Notes: generated by a model not told the origin, from the letters alone. A stretch of 64,000 nt of DNA from Microbacterium soli (GCF_039539005.1 NZ_BAABCP010000001.1:62001-126000), one strand, 5' to 3'; shown: positions 10,602 to 20,272, counted from the stretch's first letter. Translations and numbers: made by a program.

Positions 10602-12031
10602 GACGCCGCCCCCTGTCCCGGGACCGGCTGATGGCGCTGTGCGGCGGCCCGTTCCAGGGCCGTCAGGAACGAGCGCGACCAGGCGTCCACGTCATGCTCC
10701 AGCACGCGCTTGCGCATCGACCGCATCCGCCTGCTCTGCTCCTCGCGCGGCATCTCGATCGCGGTGATGATGGCGTCCTTCATGCCCTCGATGTCGTGCG
10801 GGTTGACGCGCACGGCCTGACGCAGCTCGTCCGACGCACCGGTGAACTCGCTGAGCACGAGCACGCCGCGATTGTCGATGCGGGTGGCCACGTACTCCTT
10901 CGCCACGAGATTCATGCCGTCGCGCAGCGCGGTGACGAGCATGACGTCGGCGGCGAGGTACATCGCCACCATCTCCTCGCGCGGGAACCCCTGGTGCAGA
11001 TACCGGATGGCGGTGTGCCCGAGCGTGTCGTGGTCGCCGTTGATGCGGCCGATGGCCAGTTCCACCTCATCGCGCAGATGCATGTAGGCGTCCACGCGGG
11101 CCCTGCTGGGGCTGGCGACCTGGATGAAGGCGACGTCTTCGACGCTGATGCGCCCCTGGTCCAGCAGCTCCCCGTACGCCTTGATGCGGTGCCGGATCCC
11201 CTTGGTGTAGTCCAGTCTGTCCACACCCAGCAGGATGCACCGGGGATTGCCCAGACCCTCGCGGATCTCCACGGCGCGGGCGCGGATGTCCGGCCGACGC
11301 GCCAGCTCACGGTACGGTCCGGTGTCGATGGAGATGGGGAACGCCTTGGCCTGAGTGCGACGCCCGTCGGGCTGCGTGATCGAGTTGGCCGTGGTCTCAT
11401 GGCCCAGCCTGCGCCGGACGGCGGCGACGAAGTTGGCGGCGTCCTGAGGACGCTGGAAGCCGACGACGTCCGCCCCCAGCAGGCCTCTGAGCACCTGATC
11501 GCGCCAGGGCAGCTGGGCGTACAGTCCGTGCGCGGGGAACGGGATGTGGTGGAAGTAGCCGATCGTGACATCGGGGCGCAGCTCTCGCACCATCTCCGGG
11601 ACCAGCTGCAGCTGGTAGTCGTGTACCCACACCGTGCCGTTCCTCGCCGCTGTGGCGGCGGCCGACTCGGCGAAGCGCCGGTTCACGGAGACGTACGCGT
11701 CCCACCACTCCCGGTGATACTGCGGCGGAGCGATCACATCGTGGTACAGCGGCCAGATGGTGTCGTTCGCGAAGCCCTCGTAGTACTGCTCGATGTCCTG
11801 CTCGCTGAGGGTGACGGGGATCAGTCGGATGCCGTCGGCATCGAACGGGGAGAGCTCCAGGTCCGGCATTCCGGCCCAGCCCACCCACGCCCCGTCGACG
11901 TTGCGCATCATGGGCTCCAGCGCCGCGACCAGCCCGCCCGGGGAGGTGCGCCAGATCTCCTCCCCGTCAGGGGCGATCACGCGGTCCACCGGCAGCCTGT
12001 TGGCGACGATGACGAACTCGGCGGTGACCAT
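10598..12031 (-). CDS. otsA: Trehalose-6-phosphate synthase
   Basis: GT20 glycosyltransferase that joins UDP- or GDP-glucose to glucose-6-phosphate. 477 residues. Visible motifs are ANRLPVDR at the N-terminus, [12 protein letters not shown] (phosphate loop), [22 protein letters not shown], and [14 protein letters not shown] near the C-terminus, all characteristic of OtsA. GAGGAG precedes the ATG, and a TAGCCT -10 candidate lies about 25 bp further upstream. First gene of otsA-otsB. Confidence 0.96.
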   Translation of the reverse strand: MVTAEFVIVANRLPVDRVIAPDGEEIWRTSPGGLVAALEPMMRNVDGAWVGWAGMPDLELSPFDADGIRLIPVTLSEQDIEQYYEGFANDTIWPLYHDVIAPPQYHREWWDAYVSVNRRFAESAAATAARNGTVWVHDYQLQLVPEMVRELRPDVTIGYFHHIPFPAHGLYAQLPWRDQVLRGLLGADVVGFQRPQDAANFVAAVRRRLGHETTANSITQPDGRRTQAKAFPISIDTGPYRELARRPDIRARAVEIREGLGNPRCILLGVDRLDYTKGIRHRIKAYGELLDQGRISVEDVAFIQVASPSRARVDAYMHLRDEVELAIGRINGDHDTLGHTAIRYLHQGFPREEMVAMYLAADVMLVTALRDGMNLVAKEYVATRIDNRGVLVLSEFTGASDELRQAVRVNPHDIEGMKDAIITAIEMPREEQSRRMRSMRKRVLEHDVDAWSRSFLTALERAAAQRHQPVPGQGAAS

Positions 12032-12113
12032 GGATGCTCCTCTGCTCGGTGCTTCCAGGCTACCCAGCCCGCCGAGCGACGGCCGACCCCGTTGCCCGGC
12101 CCGAGGAGGCGGA

Positions 12114-13340
12114 TCAGCGCCGCACGGGAGTCAGCAGCCTGTTCATGACACCCGCCGCCACGACCACGCCGGCCGCCGCCAGCGGCATGAGCAGGGCGGG
12201 TCCCGTGCCGGCGCGTTCGGCGATCTCACCGGTGAGCGCCGCCGCGGCCGCCTGCCCGACGACGACCCCCGAACCGAGCATCGTCATGACCGTGGCCGAG
12301 CGCCCCAGCGGGCTGCGCGCGGCGCCCAGGCTGTAGAGGGTGACGAGCGTGGGGCCGACGCCGACGCCGAGAACGGCAAGCGCGATGGTCATGCCCGTGA
12401 CGCTTCCCGCCGTCGCCAACAGGATCGTCCCCGCCAGGAGGATGCCGGCGAAGGCCAGCCAGCGCATGTGCAGGGTGAATCGTGCGGGCAGCCAGGCCAC
12501 ACCCAGTGCGAGCACGGCCGAGCCGATCCCCATCACCCCGTACAGCAGCCCGGCCTGCTCGGCCGCACCGCGATCGTCCATGAACGAGGTCAGCGCGGTC
12601 AGCGCCGCACCGAAGAACAGTCCGACACCGAAGATGCCGACCACGACCACCAGCAGCGACGGACGGAACAGCTCGGAGGCCGCGGACGGTGCCGCGCCGT
12701 CCGCCGCACGCGAGGCGGACACCTCGCGGCCCGTGGGATGCAGCGCGAAGGCGCCCACGAAGATCAGCGTGAGCAGGGATGCCAGGGCGATCGGCGCCCA
12801 CGGGGCGATGAGCGATGCCAGCACGCCGACGAGGAACGGGCCGAACACGAACACCGACTCATCGGCGGCGGACTCGTAGGACATCGTGGCGGAGGTGGTG
12901 CGCGCACGCCGCTCGCGCGGCATCCGTTCGTCGATGATCGTCACCAGACGCGAGCGGGACATCGGTGCGACCTGTGGAGCGGTGGCGCCCACGGTGAAGG
13001 CCGACAGCAGAACGAGCGCACCGGACGCCGGACTGTACACGACCACCGCGAAGACGGCGAGCATGAGGGCGTTGAGGACGGCGACGATCACGAGCACCGG
13101 GCGCTGCCCGTACCTGTCGGCGGCGGCACCGAGGAACGGGCCGACCACAGCGGTGCCCACACCCACGGCCGCGGAGGTGAGGCCGCCCAGCGAGAGCGAG
13201 TCGCGGGCGGTGACGACGACGGTGAGCACCCCCACCACCATCATCGCGAACGGCAGGCGCGCGATGAACGCGATGAGGAAGTACGGCAGGCCGGCCAGGC
13301 GCAGCAGGCTCGGTGAGGACGATGGGGAGGTCTGTGTCAT
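12114..13340 (-). CDS. MFS transporter
   Basis: Probable 12-helix major facilitator of 408 residues; substrate unknown. The loop between helices 2 and 3 carries the MFS signature AADRYGQRP. The central cytosolic loop (about 195-215) is charged and Ala-rich, and helix 8 contains YGVMGIGSAV. The ATG chosen follows a weak CGAGAG. It is transcribed toward otsA but separated from it by the otsA promoter region. No adjacent regulator suggests its substrate. Confidence 0.85.
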   Translation of the reverse strand: MTQTSPSSSPSLLRLAGLPYFLIAFIARLPFAMMVVGVLTVVVTARDSLSLGGLTSAAVGVGTAVVGPFLGAAADRYGQRPVLVIVAVLNALMLAVFAVVVYSPASGALVLLSAFTVGATAPQVAPMSRSRLVTIIDERMPRERRARTTSATMSYESAADESVFVFGPFLVGVLASLIAPWAPIALASLLTLIFVGAFALHPTGREVSASRAADGAAPSAASELFRPSLLVVVVGIFGVGLFFGAALTALTSFMDDRGAAEQAGLLYGVMGIGSAVLALGVAWLPARFTLHMRWLAFAGILLAGTILLATAGSVTGMTIALAVLGVGVGPTLVTLYSLGAARSPLGRSATVMTMLGSGVVVGQAAAAALTGEIAERAGTGPALLMPLAAAGVVVAAGVMNRLLTPVRR

Positions 13341-13472
13341 GACTCTCGGGCGACGGGGACTGCTCCCACGTCGCCGGGTCGGGTGCCGCCGCTGTCCGCC
13401 GGGGTGCCGACGGCCGGTAGATACACAGCTGGAACTGTCAACGAGCCTACCCGAACCGGGCGTGCCCTCGAC

Positions 13473-13478
13473 TAACGT
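13473..13478 (+). promoter_or_regulatory. -10 element (leaderless) of small membrane-protein gene
   Basis: TAACGT ends 6 nt before the ATG of the following gene, so the predicted transcript starts at the start codon. Confidence 0.45.
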
Positions 13479-13484
13479 GAAGGC

Positions 13485-13763
13485 ATGCGGTATCTCTTCG
13501 GCACGGGACTCATCGGCGCGATCACGGCCGGACTGTCGCTGCTGCGCGGCTCCCGCGAGGCGCCCATCACGTGGCGCGCCGTGCTGGCCTGGATCAGCTG
13601 GGGCATCACGCTCGCACTGGCCATCGGCGCGGCGAGGGACATGCGCCGCGCCGAGCGGGGTCTCACCGTCGCGATCGACTCGCCGCTCGCGCCGAAGCAG
13701 CACAAGCGCGCGAAGAAGCAGCTCAAGGCCATCGAGAAGGCCGCCAAGGCGACCAGGCGCTGA
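13485..13763 (+). CDS. Small hypothetical membrane protein with basic C-terminus
   Basis: Not recognised. 92 residues with two hydrophobic segments (about 5-20 and 31-49) and a strongly basic C-terminal third ending in a Lys/Ala-rich helix (QHKRAKKQLKAIEKAAKATRR). The positive tail could bind nucleic acid, anionic lipid or ribosomes; this is only a guess from charge. Codon use is typical of the genome. It stands alone between an MFS gene and the thiolase gene, with the last convergent to it. Confidence 0.65.
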   Translation: MRYLFGTGLIGAITAGLSLLRGSREAPITWRAVLAWISWGITLALAIGAARDMRRAERGLTVAIDSPLAPKQHKRAKKQLKAIEKAAKATRR

Positions 13764-13789
13764 CGACCGCCTCCACCGGCCGCGCCCCG

Positions 13790-14968
13790 TCAGCGGGTGA
13801 GGATGAGCGCCTCGCCCTGGCCGCCGCCGCCGCACAGCGCCGCGACGGCCGTGCCCGAACCGCGCCTGCTCAGCTCGTGCGCGAGGTGCACGACGAGTCG
13901 GGTGCCGCTGGCACCGATCGGATGCCCGATGGCGATCCCCCCGCCGTGCACGTTGACGATGTCGCTGGACAGGCCCAGCTGCTGCTGCGAGCGGGCGACG
14001 ACCGCGCCGAAGGCCTCGTTGATCTCCACGAGATCGAGGTCGGCGGCCGTGATCCCCTGCTTCCGCAGGGCGCGCTCGATCGCGCGCACGGGCTGCTCCT
14101 GCAACGAGTTGTCCGGCCCCGCGGTCTGCCCGTTCGCGCCGACCGCCGCGAGCACGGGCCATCCGCGGTCCTCCGCGTTCTCCCGCGTCGTGACGACCAC
14201 GGCGGCCGCACCGTCGGAGATCTGCGAGGAGTTCCCCGCGGTGATGGTGCCGCCCTCGGCGAAGGCCGGGCGCAGGCCCGCGAGGGTCTCGACGGTGGTC
14301 TGCGGGCGGATGCCCTCGTCCTTGGTGAGCACGAGCGGGTCGCCCTTGCGCTGCGGCACCGTGACCGGGACGATCTCGGAATCGAAGACGCCTTCGGCCT
14401 GACCGGCGGCGGCGCGCTGGTGCGACAGCGCGGCGACCTCGTCCTGCAGCGCGCGGGTCATGCCGTAGCGGGGGTTCTGCCGCTCGGTGGAGGCGCCCAT
14501 GCTCTCCTTGTCGTACGCGTCCGTCAGGCCGTCGTACGCCATGTGGTCGAGCACCTCGATGCTGCCGTACGCCCAGCCGTCACGGGAGCCCATCAGCAGA
14601 TGCGGGGCACGGGTCATCGACTCCATGCCGCCGGCGACGACGGTGGTGGCGTCCCCCGTGCGGATCATGCGAGCCGCGTCGATCACAGCGGTCAGGCCGG
14701 ACAGGCACACCTTGTTCACGGAGCTCGCAGGGACGTCCCAGCCGATGCCGGCGCCGATCGACGCCTGCCGGGCGGCGTTCTGACCGGAGCCGGCGGCGAG
14801 GACCTGGCCCATGACCACCGCGTCGATGCTCTCGGGACCGATGCCCGCCTGCTCGAGTGCGCCGCGGATGGCGAACGACCCCAGCTGCGGGGCGGTGAAC
14901 GGGGCCAGCTGCCCCTTAAGCCGCCCCTGCGGGGTGCGGGCGGCGGCGACGATGACGATGTCGCTCAT
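13790..14968 (-). CDS. Acetyl-CoA C-acetyltransferase (thiolase)
   Basis: Thiolase cleaving acetoacetyl-CoA with CoA to two acetyl-CoA, or the reverse. 392 residues. The nucleophile is Cys88 in NKVCLSGL, followed by [17 protein letters not shown]-terminal catalytic motifs are [10 protein letters not shown] and CGGGGQG. The NKVCLSG context resembles actinobacterial FadA4-type acetoacetyl-CoA thiolases more than PcaF (which usually reads LCGSGL). The ATG overlaps the stop of scoB by 4 bp. With scoA/scoB it would convert acetoacetate to acetyl-CoA; a 3-oxoadipyl-CoA thiolase remains the alternative. Confidence 0.9.
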   Translation of the reverse strand: MSDIVIVAAARTPQGRLKGQLAPFTAPQLGSFAIRGALEQAGIGPESIDAVVMGQVLAAGSGQNAARQASIGAGIGWDVPASSVNKVCLSGLTAVIDAARMIRTGDATTVVAGGMESMTRAPHLLMGSRDGWAYGSIEVLDHMAYDGLTDAYDKESMGASTERQNPRYGMTRALQDEVAALSHQRAAAGQAEGVFDSEIVPVTVPQRKGDPLVLTKDEGIRPQTTVETLAGLRPAFAEGGTITAGNSSQISDGAAAVVVTTRENAEDRGWPVLAAVGANGQTAGPDNSLQEQPVRAIERALRKQGITAADLDLVEINEAFGAVVARSQQQLGLSSDIVNVHGGGIAIGHPIGASGTRLVVHLAHELSRRGSGTAVAALCGGGGQGEALILTR

Positions 14969-15618
14969 GAGTTCTCCTTCAGGTTCTCCGAGACGGTCAG
15001 GGCGGGCTCGGTCGCGTCGATGACGTCCTGCACGCTCACGCCCGGCGCCGTCTCCACGAGGAGCAGCCCGTCGGGCGTGACGTCGATGACGGCGAGGTCT
15101 GTGATGATGCGGTCGACCACTGCCCTGCCGGTCAGCGGCAGCGAGCACTTGTCGACGATCTTGGCGGATCCGTCCTTGGCGACGTGCTCCATGAGGATGA
15201 TGACCCGTCCGGCACCGTGCACGAGGTCCATGGCACCGCCGGGTCCCTTGACCATCTTCCCGGGGATCATCCAGTTGGCGAGGTCGCCGTGCGCGGACAC
15301 CTGCATGGCGCCGAGGACGGCGGCGTCGATCTTCCCGCCGCGGATCATGCCGAAGCTCGTGGCGGAGTCGAAGAAGGCCGAGCCCGGCAGCAGGGTGACG
15401 GTCTCCTTGCCCGCATTGATGAGGTCGGGGTCGACGTGCTCCTCGGTGGGGTAGGGGCCGACGCCGAGGATGCCGTTCTCGGACTGCAGCACGACCGTCA
15501 CGCCATCGGGCACGTGATTGGGGACGAGGGTCGGCAGTCCGATGCCGAGGTTGACGTACGAGCCGTCGGCGAGTTCCTGGGCGGCGCGCGCCGCCATCTG
15601 GTCGCGGGTGAGCGCCAT
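14965..15618 (-). CDS. scoB: 3-oxoacid CoA-transferase, subunit B
   Basis: Catalytic subunit transferring CoA from succinyl-CoA to a 3-oxoacid such as acetoacetate. 217 residues, normal for a separate beta subunit. The catalytic glutamate is Glu47 in [10 protein letters not shown]. The C-terminal half includes [21 protein letters not shown], conserved in this family. The ATG lies 1 bp after the scoA stop, and its own stop overlaps the thiolase start. Substrate could instead be 3-oxoadipate. Confidence 0.92.
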   Translation of the reverse strand: MALTRDQMAARAAQELADGSYVNLGIGLPTLVPNHVPDGVTVVLQSENGILGVGPYPTEEHVDPDLINAGKETVTLLPGSAFFDSATSFGMIRGGKIDAAVLGAMQVSAHGDLANWMIPGKMVKGPGGAMDLVHGAGRVIILMEHVAKDGSAKIVDKCSLPLTGRAVVDRIITDLAVIDVTPDGLLLVETAPGVSVQDVIDATEPALTVSENLKENS

Positions 15619-15619
15619 G

Positions 15620-16396
15620 TCAGGCTCCTTCCACAGTGCGGACGGTGCGTCGTTCGATGCGCTTCTCGATGCCCGCGCCGACCTCGACGATGCGGTGCAC
15701 GAACACGCCTGGCAGATGGATGCCGTCGGGGTCGAGATCACCGGGCTCGACGAGCTGCTCGACCTGGGCGATGCAGATGCGGCCGGCCATCGCGGCGAGC
15801 GGGTTGAAGTTGCGCGCGGCCTTGTTGAACACGAGGTTGCCGTGCCTGTCGCCCTTCAGGGCGTGCACGAGGGCGAAGTCGGTGGTGATGGACTCCTCCA
15901 GCACGAATTCGCGCTGGACGCCGTGCACGTCGAAAATGCGGGTCTCCTTGACGGGCGAGGCGACGGCGACCGTCCCGTCGGGGCTGTAGCGCCGGGGCAG
16001 ACCGCCCTCGGCGACCTGCGTGCCGACACCGGTCTGCGTGTAGAACGCGGCGATGCCGGAACCGCCCGCCCGCAGCTTCTCCGCGAGGGTTCCCTGCGGC
16101 GTCAGTTCGAGCTCGAGGTCTCCTTCGAGGAACTGGCGCTCGAACTCCTTGTTCTCCCCGACGTATGACGAGGTCATCTTCCGGATCCGCCGCGCACCCA
16201 GCAGGACTCCCAGACCCCAGTCGTCGACCCCGCAGTTGTTGCTGACCACGCTGAGGTCCGTGGTGCCCTGCGCGAGCAGCGCCTCGATGAGAGCCATGGG
16301 GTTGCCGGAGAGCCCGAACCCGCCGACGGCGAGCGATGCCCCGTCGGGGATGTCGCCGACGGCCTCCGACGCCGTCGCGAACTGCTTGTCGATCAC
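15620..16396 (-). CDS. scoA: 3-oxoacid CoA-transferase, subunit A
   Basis: Alpha subunit of the heterodimeric CoA-transferase. 258 residues, with [18 protein letters not shown] near the N-terminus, [11 protein letters not shown], and the [20 protein letters not shown] region typical of the family. The GTG start is chosen because it follows AAGGAG at six bases. First gene of scoA-scoB-thiolase, divergent from an IclR regulator. Together with the thiolase this fits acetoacetate or ketone-body use. Confidence 0.93.
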   Translation of the reverse strand: MIDKQFATASEAVGDIPDGASLAVGGFGLSGNPMALIEALLAQGTTDLSVVSNNCGVDDWGLGVLLGARRIRKMTSSYVGENKEFERQFLEGDLELELTPQGTLAEKLRAGGSGIAAFYTQTGVGTQVAEGGLPRRYSPDGTVAVASPVKETRIFDVHGVQREFVLEESITTDFALVHALKGDRHGNLVFNKAARNFNPLAAMAGRICIAQVEQLVEPGDLDPDGIHLPGVFVHRIVEVGAGIEKRIERRTVRTVEGA

Positions 16397-16486
16397 TGTG
16401 CACTCCTTCGTGACTGTCCGTCTCCAGCATCCGCCCGCCCGATCGGAGCGGCAAGCCGATGCTTGCGATGTGGTCACGAACCCGGA

Positions 16487-16492
16487 TAGCGT
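16487..16492 (+). promoter_or_regulatory. -10 element (leaderless) of IclR gene
   Basis: TAGCGT is followed after 7 nt by the IclR ATG, which has no Shine-Dalgarno sequence. The divergent scoA promoter must lie in the same approximately 100-bp gap, so this is also the likely operator region. Confidence 0.45.
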
Positions 16493-16499
16493 CCATATT

Positions 16500-17294
16500 A
16501 TGGAATCGGCGGCATCGAGCAGGAGAACCGTCCCCGGCGCGCAGGCGATCGCCCGCGCCTCCGCTCTGCTGCGCCTCGTGTCCGCATCGGCCGACGGCGG
16601 ATCCCTGCAGCAGCTGGCGAAGGACGCCGGTCTCAGCCGCTCCACCGCGCACCGACTGCTGACCGCGCTGAAGCTGGAGGGACTCGTCGACCAGGATCCC
16701 GCCACGTCGCGCTGGACGACAGGCCCTGAGCTGTATCTCATGGGAACGGCGGCCGCATCCCGCTACGACATCACCGAGCTCTCGCGAGACATCGTGCGCT
16801 CCCTGGCGGTGAAGACCGAGGAGAGCGCGTTCCTGTCCACCCGCCGTGCGGACGAGACGGTGTGCCTCATCCGGGAGGAGGGTTCCTTCCCGATCCGCTC
16901 CTTCGTGCTCAGCGAGGGCATCCGCTTCCCCCTGGGCGTCGCCAGTGCCGGCATCGCCATCCTGTCCTTCCTTCCTGACCACGATGTGGATGCATACCTC
17001 TCGCGCCATCCCGAGCTCGAGGAGCGCTGGGGCCCTGCCCACGGGCCCGGGCCGATGCGCCGTCGTCTGCAGGAGACCAAAGCACGCGGCTACGCCCTCA
17101 ACCCCGGGCTCATCGTGGAGGGGTCCTGGGGCATCGGCGCCGCCGTGTTCGACCGCGAGGGCAGGGCGGAGTGGGCGCTGAGTCTGACCGGGGCGGAGTT
17201 CCGTTTCGGCCCGGACCGCCTCCCCCAGCTGGGTCGCACGCTGCTCGCCCATGCTCATCAACTGTCGTCCCGCATCGCGAGCGTCAGGCGCTGA
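16500..17294 (+). CDS. IclR family transcriptional regulator
   Basis: Regulator probably controlling the divergent scoA-scoB-thiolase operon. 264 residues: an N-terminal winged-helix domain (about 15-75, recognition helix GLSRSTAHRLLTAL) and a C-terminal IclR effector domain with FLSTRRADETVCLIREEG, RFPLGVASAGIAIL and the RGYALNPGLIVEG loop that contacts the ligand. IclR proteins of the PcaR/PobR group often sit beside CoA-transferase/thiolase genes. The ATG is favoured by leaderless spacing; an in-frame GTG ten codons upstream is possible. Effector unknown. Confidence 0.88.
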   Translation: MESAASSRRTVPGAQAIARASALLRLVSASADGGSLQQLAKDAGLSRSTAHRLLTALKLEGLVDQDPATSRWTTGPELYLMGTAAASRYDITELSRDIVRSLAVKTEESAFLSTRRADETVCLIREEGSFPIRSFVLSEGIRFPLGVASAGIAILSFLPDHDVDAYLSRHPELEERWGPAHGPGPMRRRLQETKARGYALNPGLIVEGSWGIGAAVFDREGRAEWALSLTGAEFRFGPDRLPQLGRTLLAHAHQLSSRIASVRR

Positions 17295-17358
17295 CCCCGT
17301 CGCCGCGGTGCGGCGGGGGCCGTGCCGCGTCGCCGCCCCGTGGCGTCGGATGGGCTAC

Positions 17359-17377
17359 ATATCTTTCGGTATATACT
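17359..17377 (+). promoter_or_regulatory. MarR-gene promoter with overlapping AT-rich inverted repeat
   Basis: TATACT (last six bases) lies 7 nt before the ATG, consistent with a leaderless mRNA. It overlaps an AT-rich imperfect inverted repeat ATAT-N8-ATAT immediately upstream, a plausible autoregulatory MarR site in an otherwise GC-rich region. Confidence 0.5.
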
Positions 17378-17384
17378 CAATGGT

Positions 17385-17822
17385 ATGAATGCAGCTGATG
17401 CGATCTCCTCGATCGTGCTGTCCGCGCACACCCTCGCGCGCATCGCCGCCCGAGACGCCGGCAATGAGGCGCCCTCCGCGCAGTGGCGCGCCCTGAGCAT
17501 GCTCGAGCAGCACGGCGGAATGCGCCTGGGGGAACTCGCTCGGGCGACCCGCACCACGCAGCCGGGCATGACACGACTCGTCGGCGCTCTGGAGCAGTCC
17601 GGTCTGGTGACGCGCTCATCGGATCCCGCGGACACCAGGGTGACTCTCGTCGAGGCCAGCCCCGAAGGGCGAGCGCAGCTGCAGGCATGGCGCACGCAGC
17701 TGCGCGACACTCTCGCACCGCGGTTCGCCGACCTCGACGAGGAGGATTGGTCCGCGCTGCAGCGCGCGGCGCTCATCCTCCGCGAGCACACGCAGGAGCA
17801 CGGCGAAGGGACGACGAAGTGA
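17385..17822 (+). CDS. MarR family transcriptional regulator
   Basis: Winged-helix repressor, 145 residues. Helices at the N-terminus form the dimer interface; the DNA-binding core is RLGELARATRTTQPGMTRLVGALEQSGLVTR followed by the wing with the MarR-typical DPADTRVTLVEASPEGR (quoted in parts). It overlaps the following MFS gene by 4 bp (GTGA), so regulator and exporter form one operon. No ribosome-binding site precedes the ATG; the -10 spacing suggests a leaderless transcript. Inducer unknown. Confidence 0.9.
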   Translation: MNAADAISSIVLSAHTLARIAARDAGNEAPSAQWRALSMLEQHGGMRLGELARATRTTQPGMTRLVGALEQSGLVTRSSDPADTRVTLVEASPEGRAQLQAWRTQLRDTLAPRFADLDEEDWSALQRAALILREHTQEHGEGTTK

Positions 17823-19045
17823 GCGGAACACCGCAGGGATCCGTCTGGCGCCAGCCCCCGCAGGTCTGGGCGGTCGCGTTCGCGTGCGTCGTGGCGTTCA
17901 TGGGCATCGGCCTGGTCGATCCCATCCTCCCGGCGATCGCCGATTCCCTTCAGGCGAGTCCCGTCGAGACCGAGCTGCTGTTCACGAGCTATCTGCTGGT
18001 GACCGGGCTGGCGATGCTGGTGACCAGCTGGATCTCCAGCCGCATCGGCGCCAAGCGCACGCTCCTGCTGGGCCTCGGCCTCATCGTCGTGTTCGCCCTG
18101 CTGTGCGCGGTCAGCGGAAGCGTCGACGCCGTGATCGGGTTCCGTGCAGGATGGGGCCTGGGTAACGCGCTGTTCATCTCCACCGCGCTGGCCACGATCG
18201 TCGGCGCCGCCGTGGGACGCAGCGGCGCGGCGATCGTCCTCTATGAGGCGGCACTGGGGCTCGGGATCGCGATCGGACCACTGCTGGGCGGTCTGCTCGG
18301 CGAGGTGAGCTGGCGCGGACCGTTCTTCGGCGTCGTCGTGCTCATGGCCATCGGCTTCCTCGCCGTGCTCATCCTGGTGCGCGACGAGGGCGGTGCGCGC
18401 GAGCCCATGCCGCTGTCCGCGCCCATCCGGGCGCTGCGTCGCCCGGCACTGGCCCTCCTGGCCGTCGCCGCTCTGTTCTACAACATCGGCTTCTTCGTGC
18501 TGCTGGCCTTCTCACCGTTCCCGCTTGGCTTCGGCGCGATGGGGATCGGACTGACCTTCTTCGGCTGGGGCGCGGCGCTGGCGATCACAAGCGTCTGGGC
18601 AGCCCCCGCGCTCATGCGCAGGATGTCGAGGATCGCCGTCATCCTCATCACGCTCCCCCTGCTGGCGGTCGATCTGCTCGCGGCGGGTCTGACGGTCGCG
18701 AACCCTGCTGGGCTGGTGACGTGCATCGTGATCGGCGGACTGCTTCTGGGCGTGATGAACACCGTGCTCACCGAGGCGGTCATGGAGTCCACCGACCTGC
18801 CGCGCGCTGTCGCATCATCCGCGTACTCGGCGGTGCGCTTCCTGGGCGGGGCCGTGGCTCCTCCTGCTGCGGCCGCCCTCGCCCATGCGTTCGGCGACAC
18901 GGTGCCGTACCTGTTCGCCGCGACGTCGGTGCTCATCGCCGTGCTGACCGTCGCCGCCGGTCACCGCGCCCTCGCAGGTGCCGATGAGACGGGCGGCGAC
19001 GTACCGGACGACGGCGAGGCTATCCTCATAGGCGACGCAGCCTGA
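17819..19045 (+). CDS. MFS efflux transporter (DHA1-like)
   Basis: Twelve-helix major facilitator of 408 residues, likely a drug or metabolite exporter regulated by the overlapping MarR gene. The N-terminus carries the DHA1-type sequence GIGLVDPILPAIADSL, helix 2/3 loop SRIGAKRTLLLG, and the helix-5 motif EAALGLGIAIGPLLGGLLG (motif C of antiporters), which supports export. The C-terminus is an acidic tail. The start is a GTG inside the MarR stop (GTGA). Substrate unknown. Confidence 0.88.
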   Translation: MSGTPQGSVWRQPPQVWAVAFACVVAFMGIGLVDPILPAIADSLQASPVETELLFTSYLLVTGLAMLVTSWISSRIGAKRTLLLGLGLIVVFALLCAVSGSVDAVIGFRAGWGLGNALFISTALATIVGAAVGRSGAAIVLYEAALGLGIAIGPLLGGLLGEVSWRGPFFGVVVLMAIGFLAVLILVRDEGGAREPMPLSAPIRALRRPALALLAVAALFYNIGFFVLLAFSPFPLGFGAMGIGLTFFGWGAALAITSVWAAPALMRRMSRIAVILITLPLLAVDLLAAGLTVANPAGLVTCIVIGGLLLGVMNTVLTEAVMESTDLPRAVASSAYSAVRFLGGAVAPPAAAALAHAFGDTVPYLFAATSVLIAVLTVAAGHRALAGADETGGDVPDDGEAILIGDAA

Positions 19046-19070
19046 GCGTCCCGGACTGAGGAGGCGCCGC

Positions 19071-19553
19071 ATGACCGAACCCGACCAGCTGCCCGCGCGC
19101 AGCAGGATCGTGCAGGAACGACTTCGGGCATCCGGGATCCCCGGCCGCATCGTCGTGCTGCCCGCTGCCGCCCGCACCGCCGCGCTGGCGGCAGCGGCGA
19201 TCGGATGCCCGGTGGGCGCCATCGCGAACAGCCTCGTCCTGCTGGCGGATGAGGAGCCCATCCTCGTCATGGCCAGCGGCGCGCATCACGTCGACCTCGA
19301 CCTGCTGGCAGGCCGGATCGGCGCGCAGACGGTGGTCATGGCGCCGCCCGCCACCGTGCGCTCCGCGACGGGCCAGGTCATCGGCGGGGTCGCTCCGACC
19401 GGGCACCCGGCACCGCTGCGCACCTACCTGGATGCCCGGCTGCGCGAGCATGATGAGATCTGGACAGCGGGTGGAACGCCGGAGACGGTCATGCCCCTGA
19501 GCTTCGCCCAGCTGGAGGCGCTCACCTCCGGCGAGACGATCCCCGTCGCCTGA
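19071..19553 (+). CDS. YbaK/EbsC family aminoacyl-tRNA deacylase
   Basis: Single-domain protein of the YbaK/ProX family that hydrolyses mischarged tRNA (typically Cys- or Ala-tRNA-Pro) in trans. 160 residues; conserved features are IGCPVGAIANSLVLL near residue 45 and the signature GQVIGGVAPTGHP near residue 103. GAGGAGG precedes the ATG at good spacing, and the gene starts 25 bp after the MFS gene, so it is likely transcribed with it. The substrate tRNA cannot be told from sequence. Confidence 0.88.
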   Translation: MTEPDQLPARSRIVQERLRASGIPGRIVVLPAAARTAALAAAAIGCPVGAIANSLVLLADEEPILVMASGAHHVDLDLLAGRIGAQTVVMAPPATVRSATGQVIGGVAPTGHPAPLRTYLDARLREHDEIWTAGGTPETVMPLSFAQLEALTSGETIPVA

Positions 19554-19571
19554 TCTCGCTTCCGGCAGCGG

Positions 19572-20057
19572 TCACTCGACCATGAGGTCGTCGATCTCGA
19601 GGTCCTCATCGAGCAGGCAGTAGATGATGAGGTCGGGGTACTCCTCCGGCGCGATGTACAGCAGAGTCATGCCGCCGTCGCCGAAGACCACGACGCCGTC
19701 CAGGGTGATGTCGTCCCTGAGCGCGGCGAGTTCCTCGGCCCGCTCCTCATCGTCCTCATCCTCCGTGCTCGCCTCGATCAGCTCCTCGACCACCTCGCGG
19801 TCCCTGGCGTCGAGGATGTCCTCGGTCAGGCGCGCCAGTGCGTGCTGCACGGTCTCCTGCATGGCGTCCAGGTCCGGAAGGTCCTCGCGCGCGACGTCGT
19901 CGAAGTCCTCGAGATCATCGTCGTCGTCATCCTCGTCGTCGCGTTCGAAGTCCTCGTCGAACGCGTACTCCACGGTGACTCGGCGACCGCCGGGCAGGAC
20001 GGCATCGGCGGTGAGTGCGCCGTCCTCATCGGTGTCGATGTCTTCGAGCTCGATCAT
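19572..20057 (-). CDS. Highly acidic conserved protein of unknown function
   Basis: Not recognised. 161 residues with an extremely acidic composition: residues about 34-54 are nearly all Asp/Glu (DEDDDDDDLEDFDD), and a second acidic helix lies near 95-110. The ends look folded (VTVEYAF; GGMTLLYIAPEEYPDLIIYCLL). I chose the ATG preceded by AAGGAGG rather than the in-frame ATG seven codons upstream. The charge recalls nucleic-acid-mimic or ribosome-associated proteins, but nothing proves this. It is convergent with the YbaK gene. Confidence 0.75.
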   Translation of the reverse strand: MIELEDIDTDEDGALTADAVLPGGRRVTVEYAFDEDFERDDEDDDDDDLEDFDDVAREDLPDLDAMQETVQHALARLTEDILDARDREVVEELIEASTEDEDDEERAEELAALRDDITLDGVVVFGDGGMTLLYIAPEEYPDLIIYCLLDEDLEIDDLMVE

Positions 20058-20132
20058 GACAACCTCCTTGGACGACATGATGTCACCGCGTCACGCCGGG
20101 CGGAAGAGCGGCCGTCGCATGCGCTCGCCGGC

Positions 20133-20272
20133 ATGAAGAGGACCCACGCCGACGTCGTGCACATCGATTCGCGCGACGAGTTCGACAACCCGCCGACCAT
20201 CGGCACGTGCACCTGGTCGACTCCGTGGAGGAGTCCGCGGATCCCCTGCGCGGCGGTGCGGCCGGGGGCTGA
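20133..20272 (+). pseudogene. Possible small ORF interrupted by a one-base deletion
   Basis: From an ATG the frame reads MKRTHADVVHIDSRDEF... with strong GC at third positions up to about position 20203; thereafter the adjacent frame continues with HVHLVDSVEESADPL and a stop. Restoring one base near 20200-20205 gives a continuous 46-residue protein. No ribosome-binding site or homologue is recognised, so this may be a decayed gene, a sequencing indel or chance. Confidence 0.25.
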
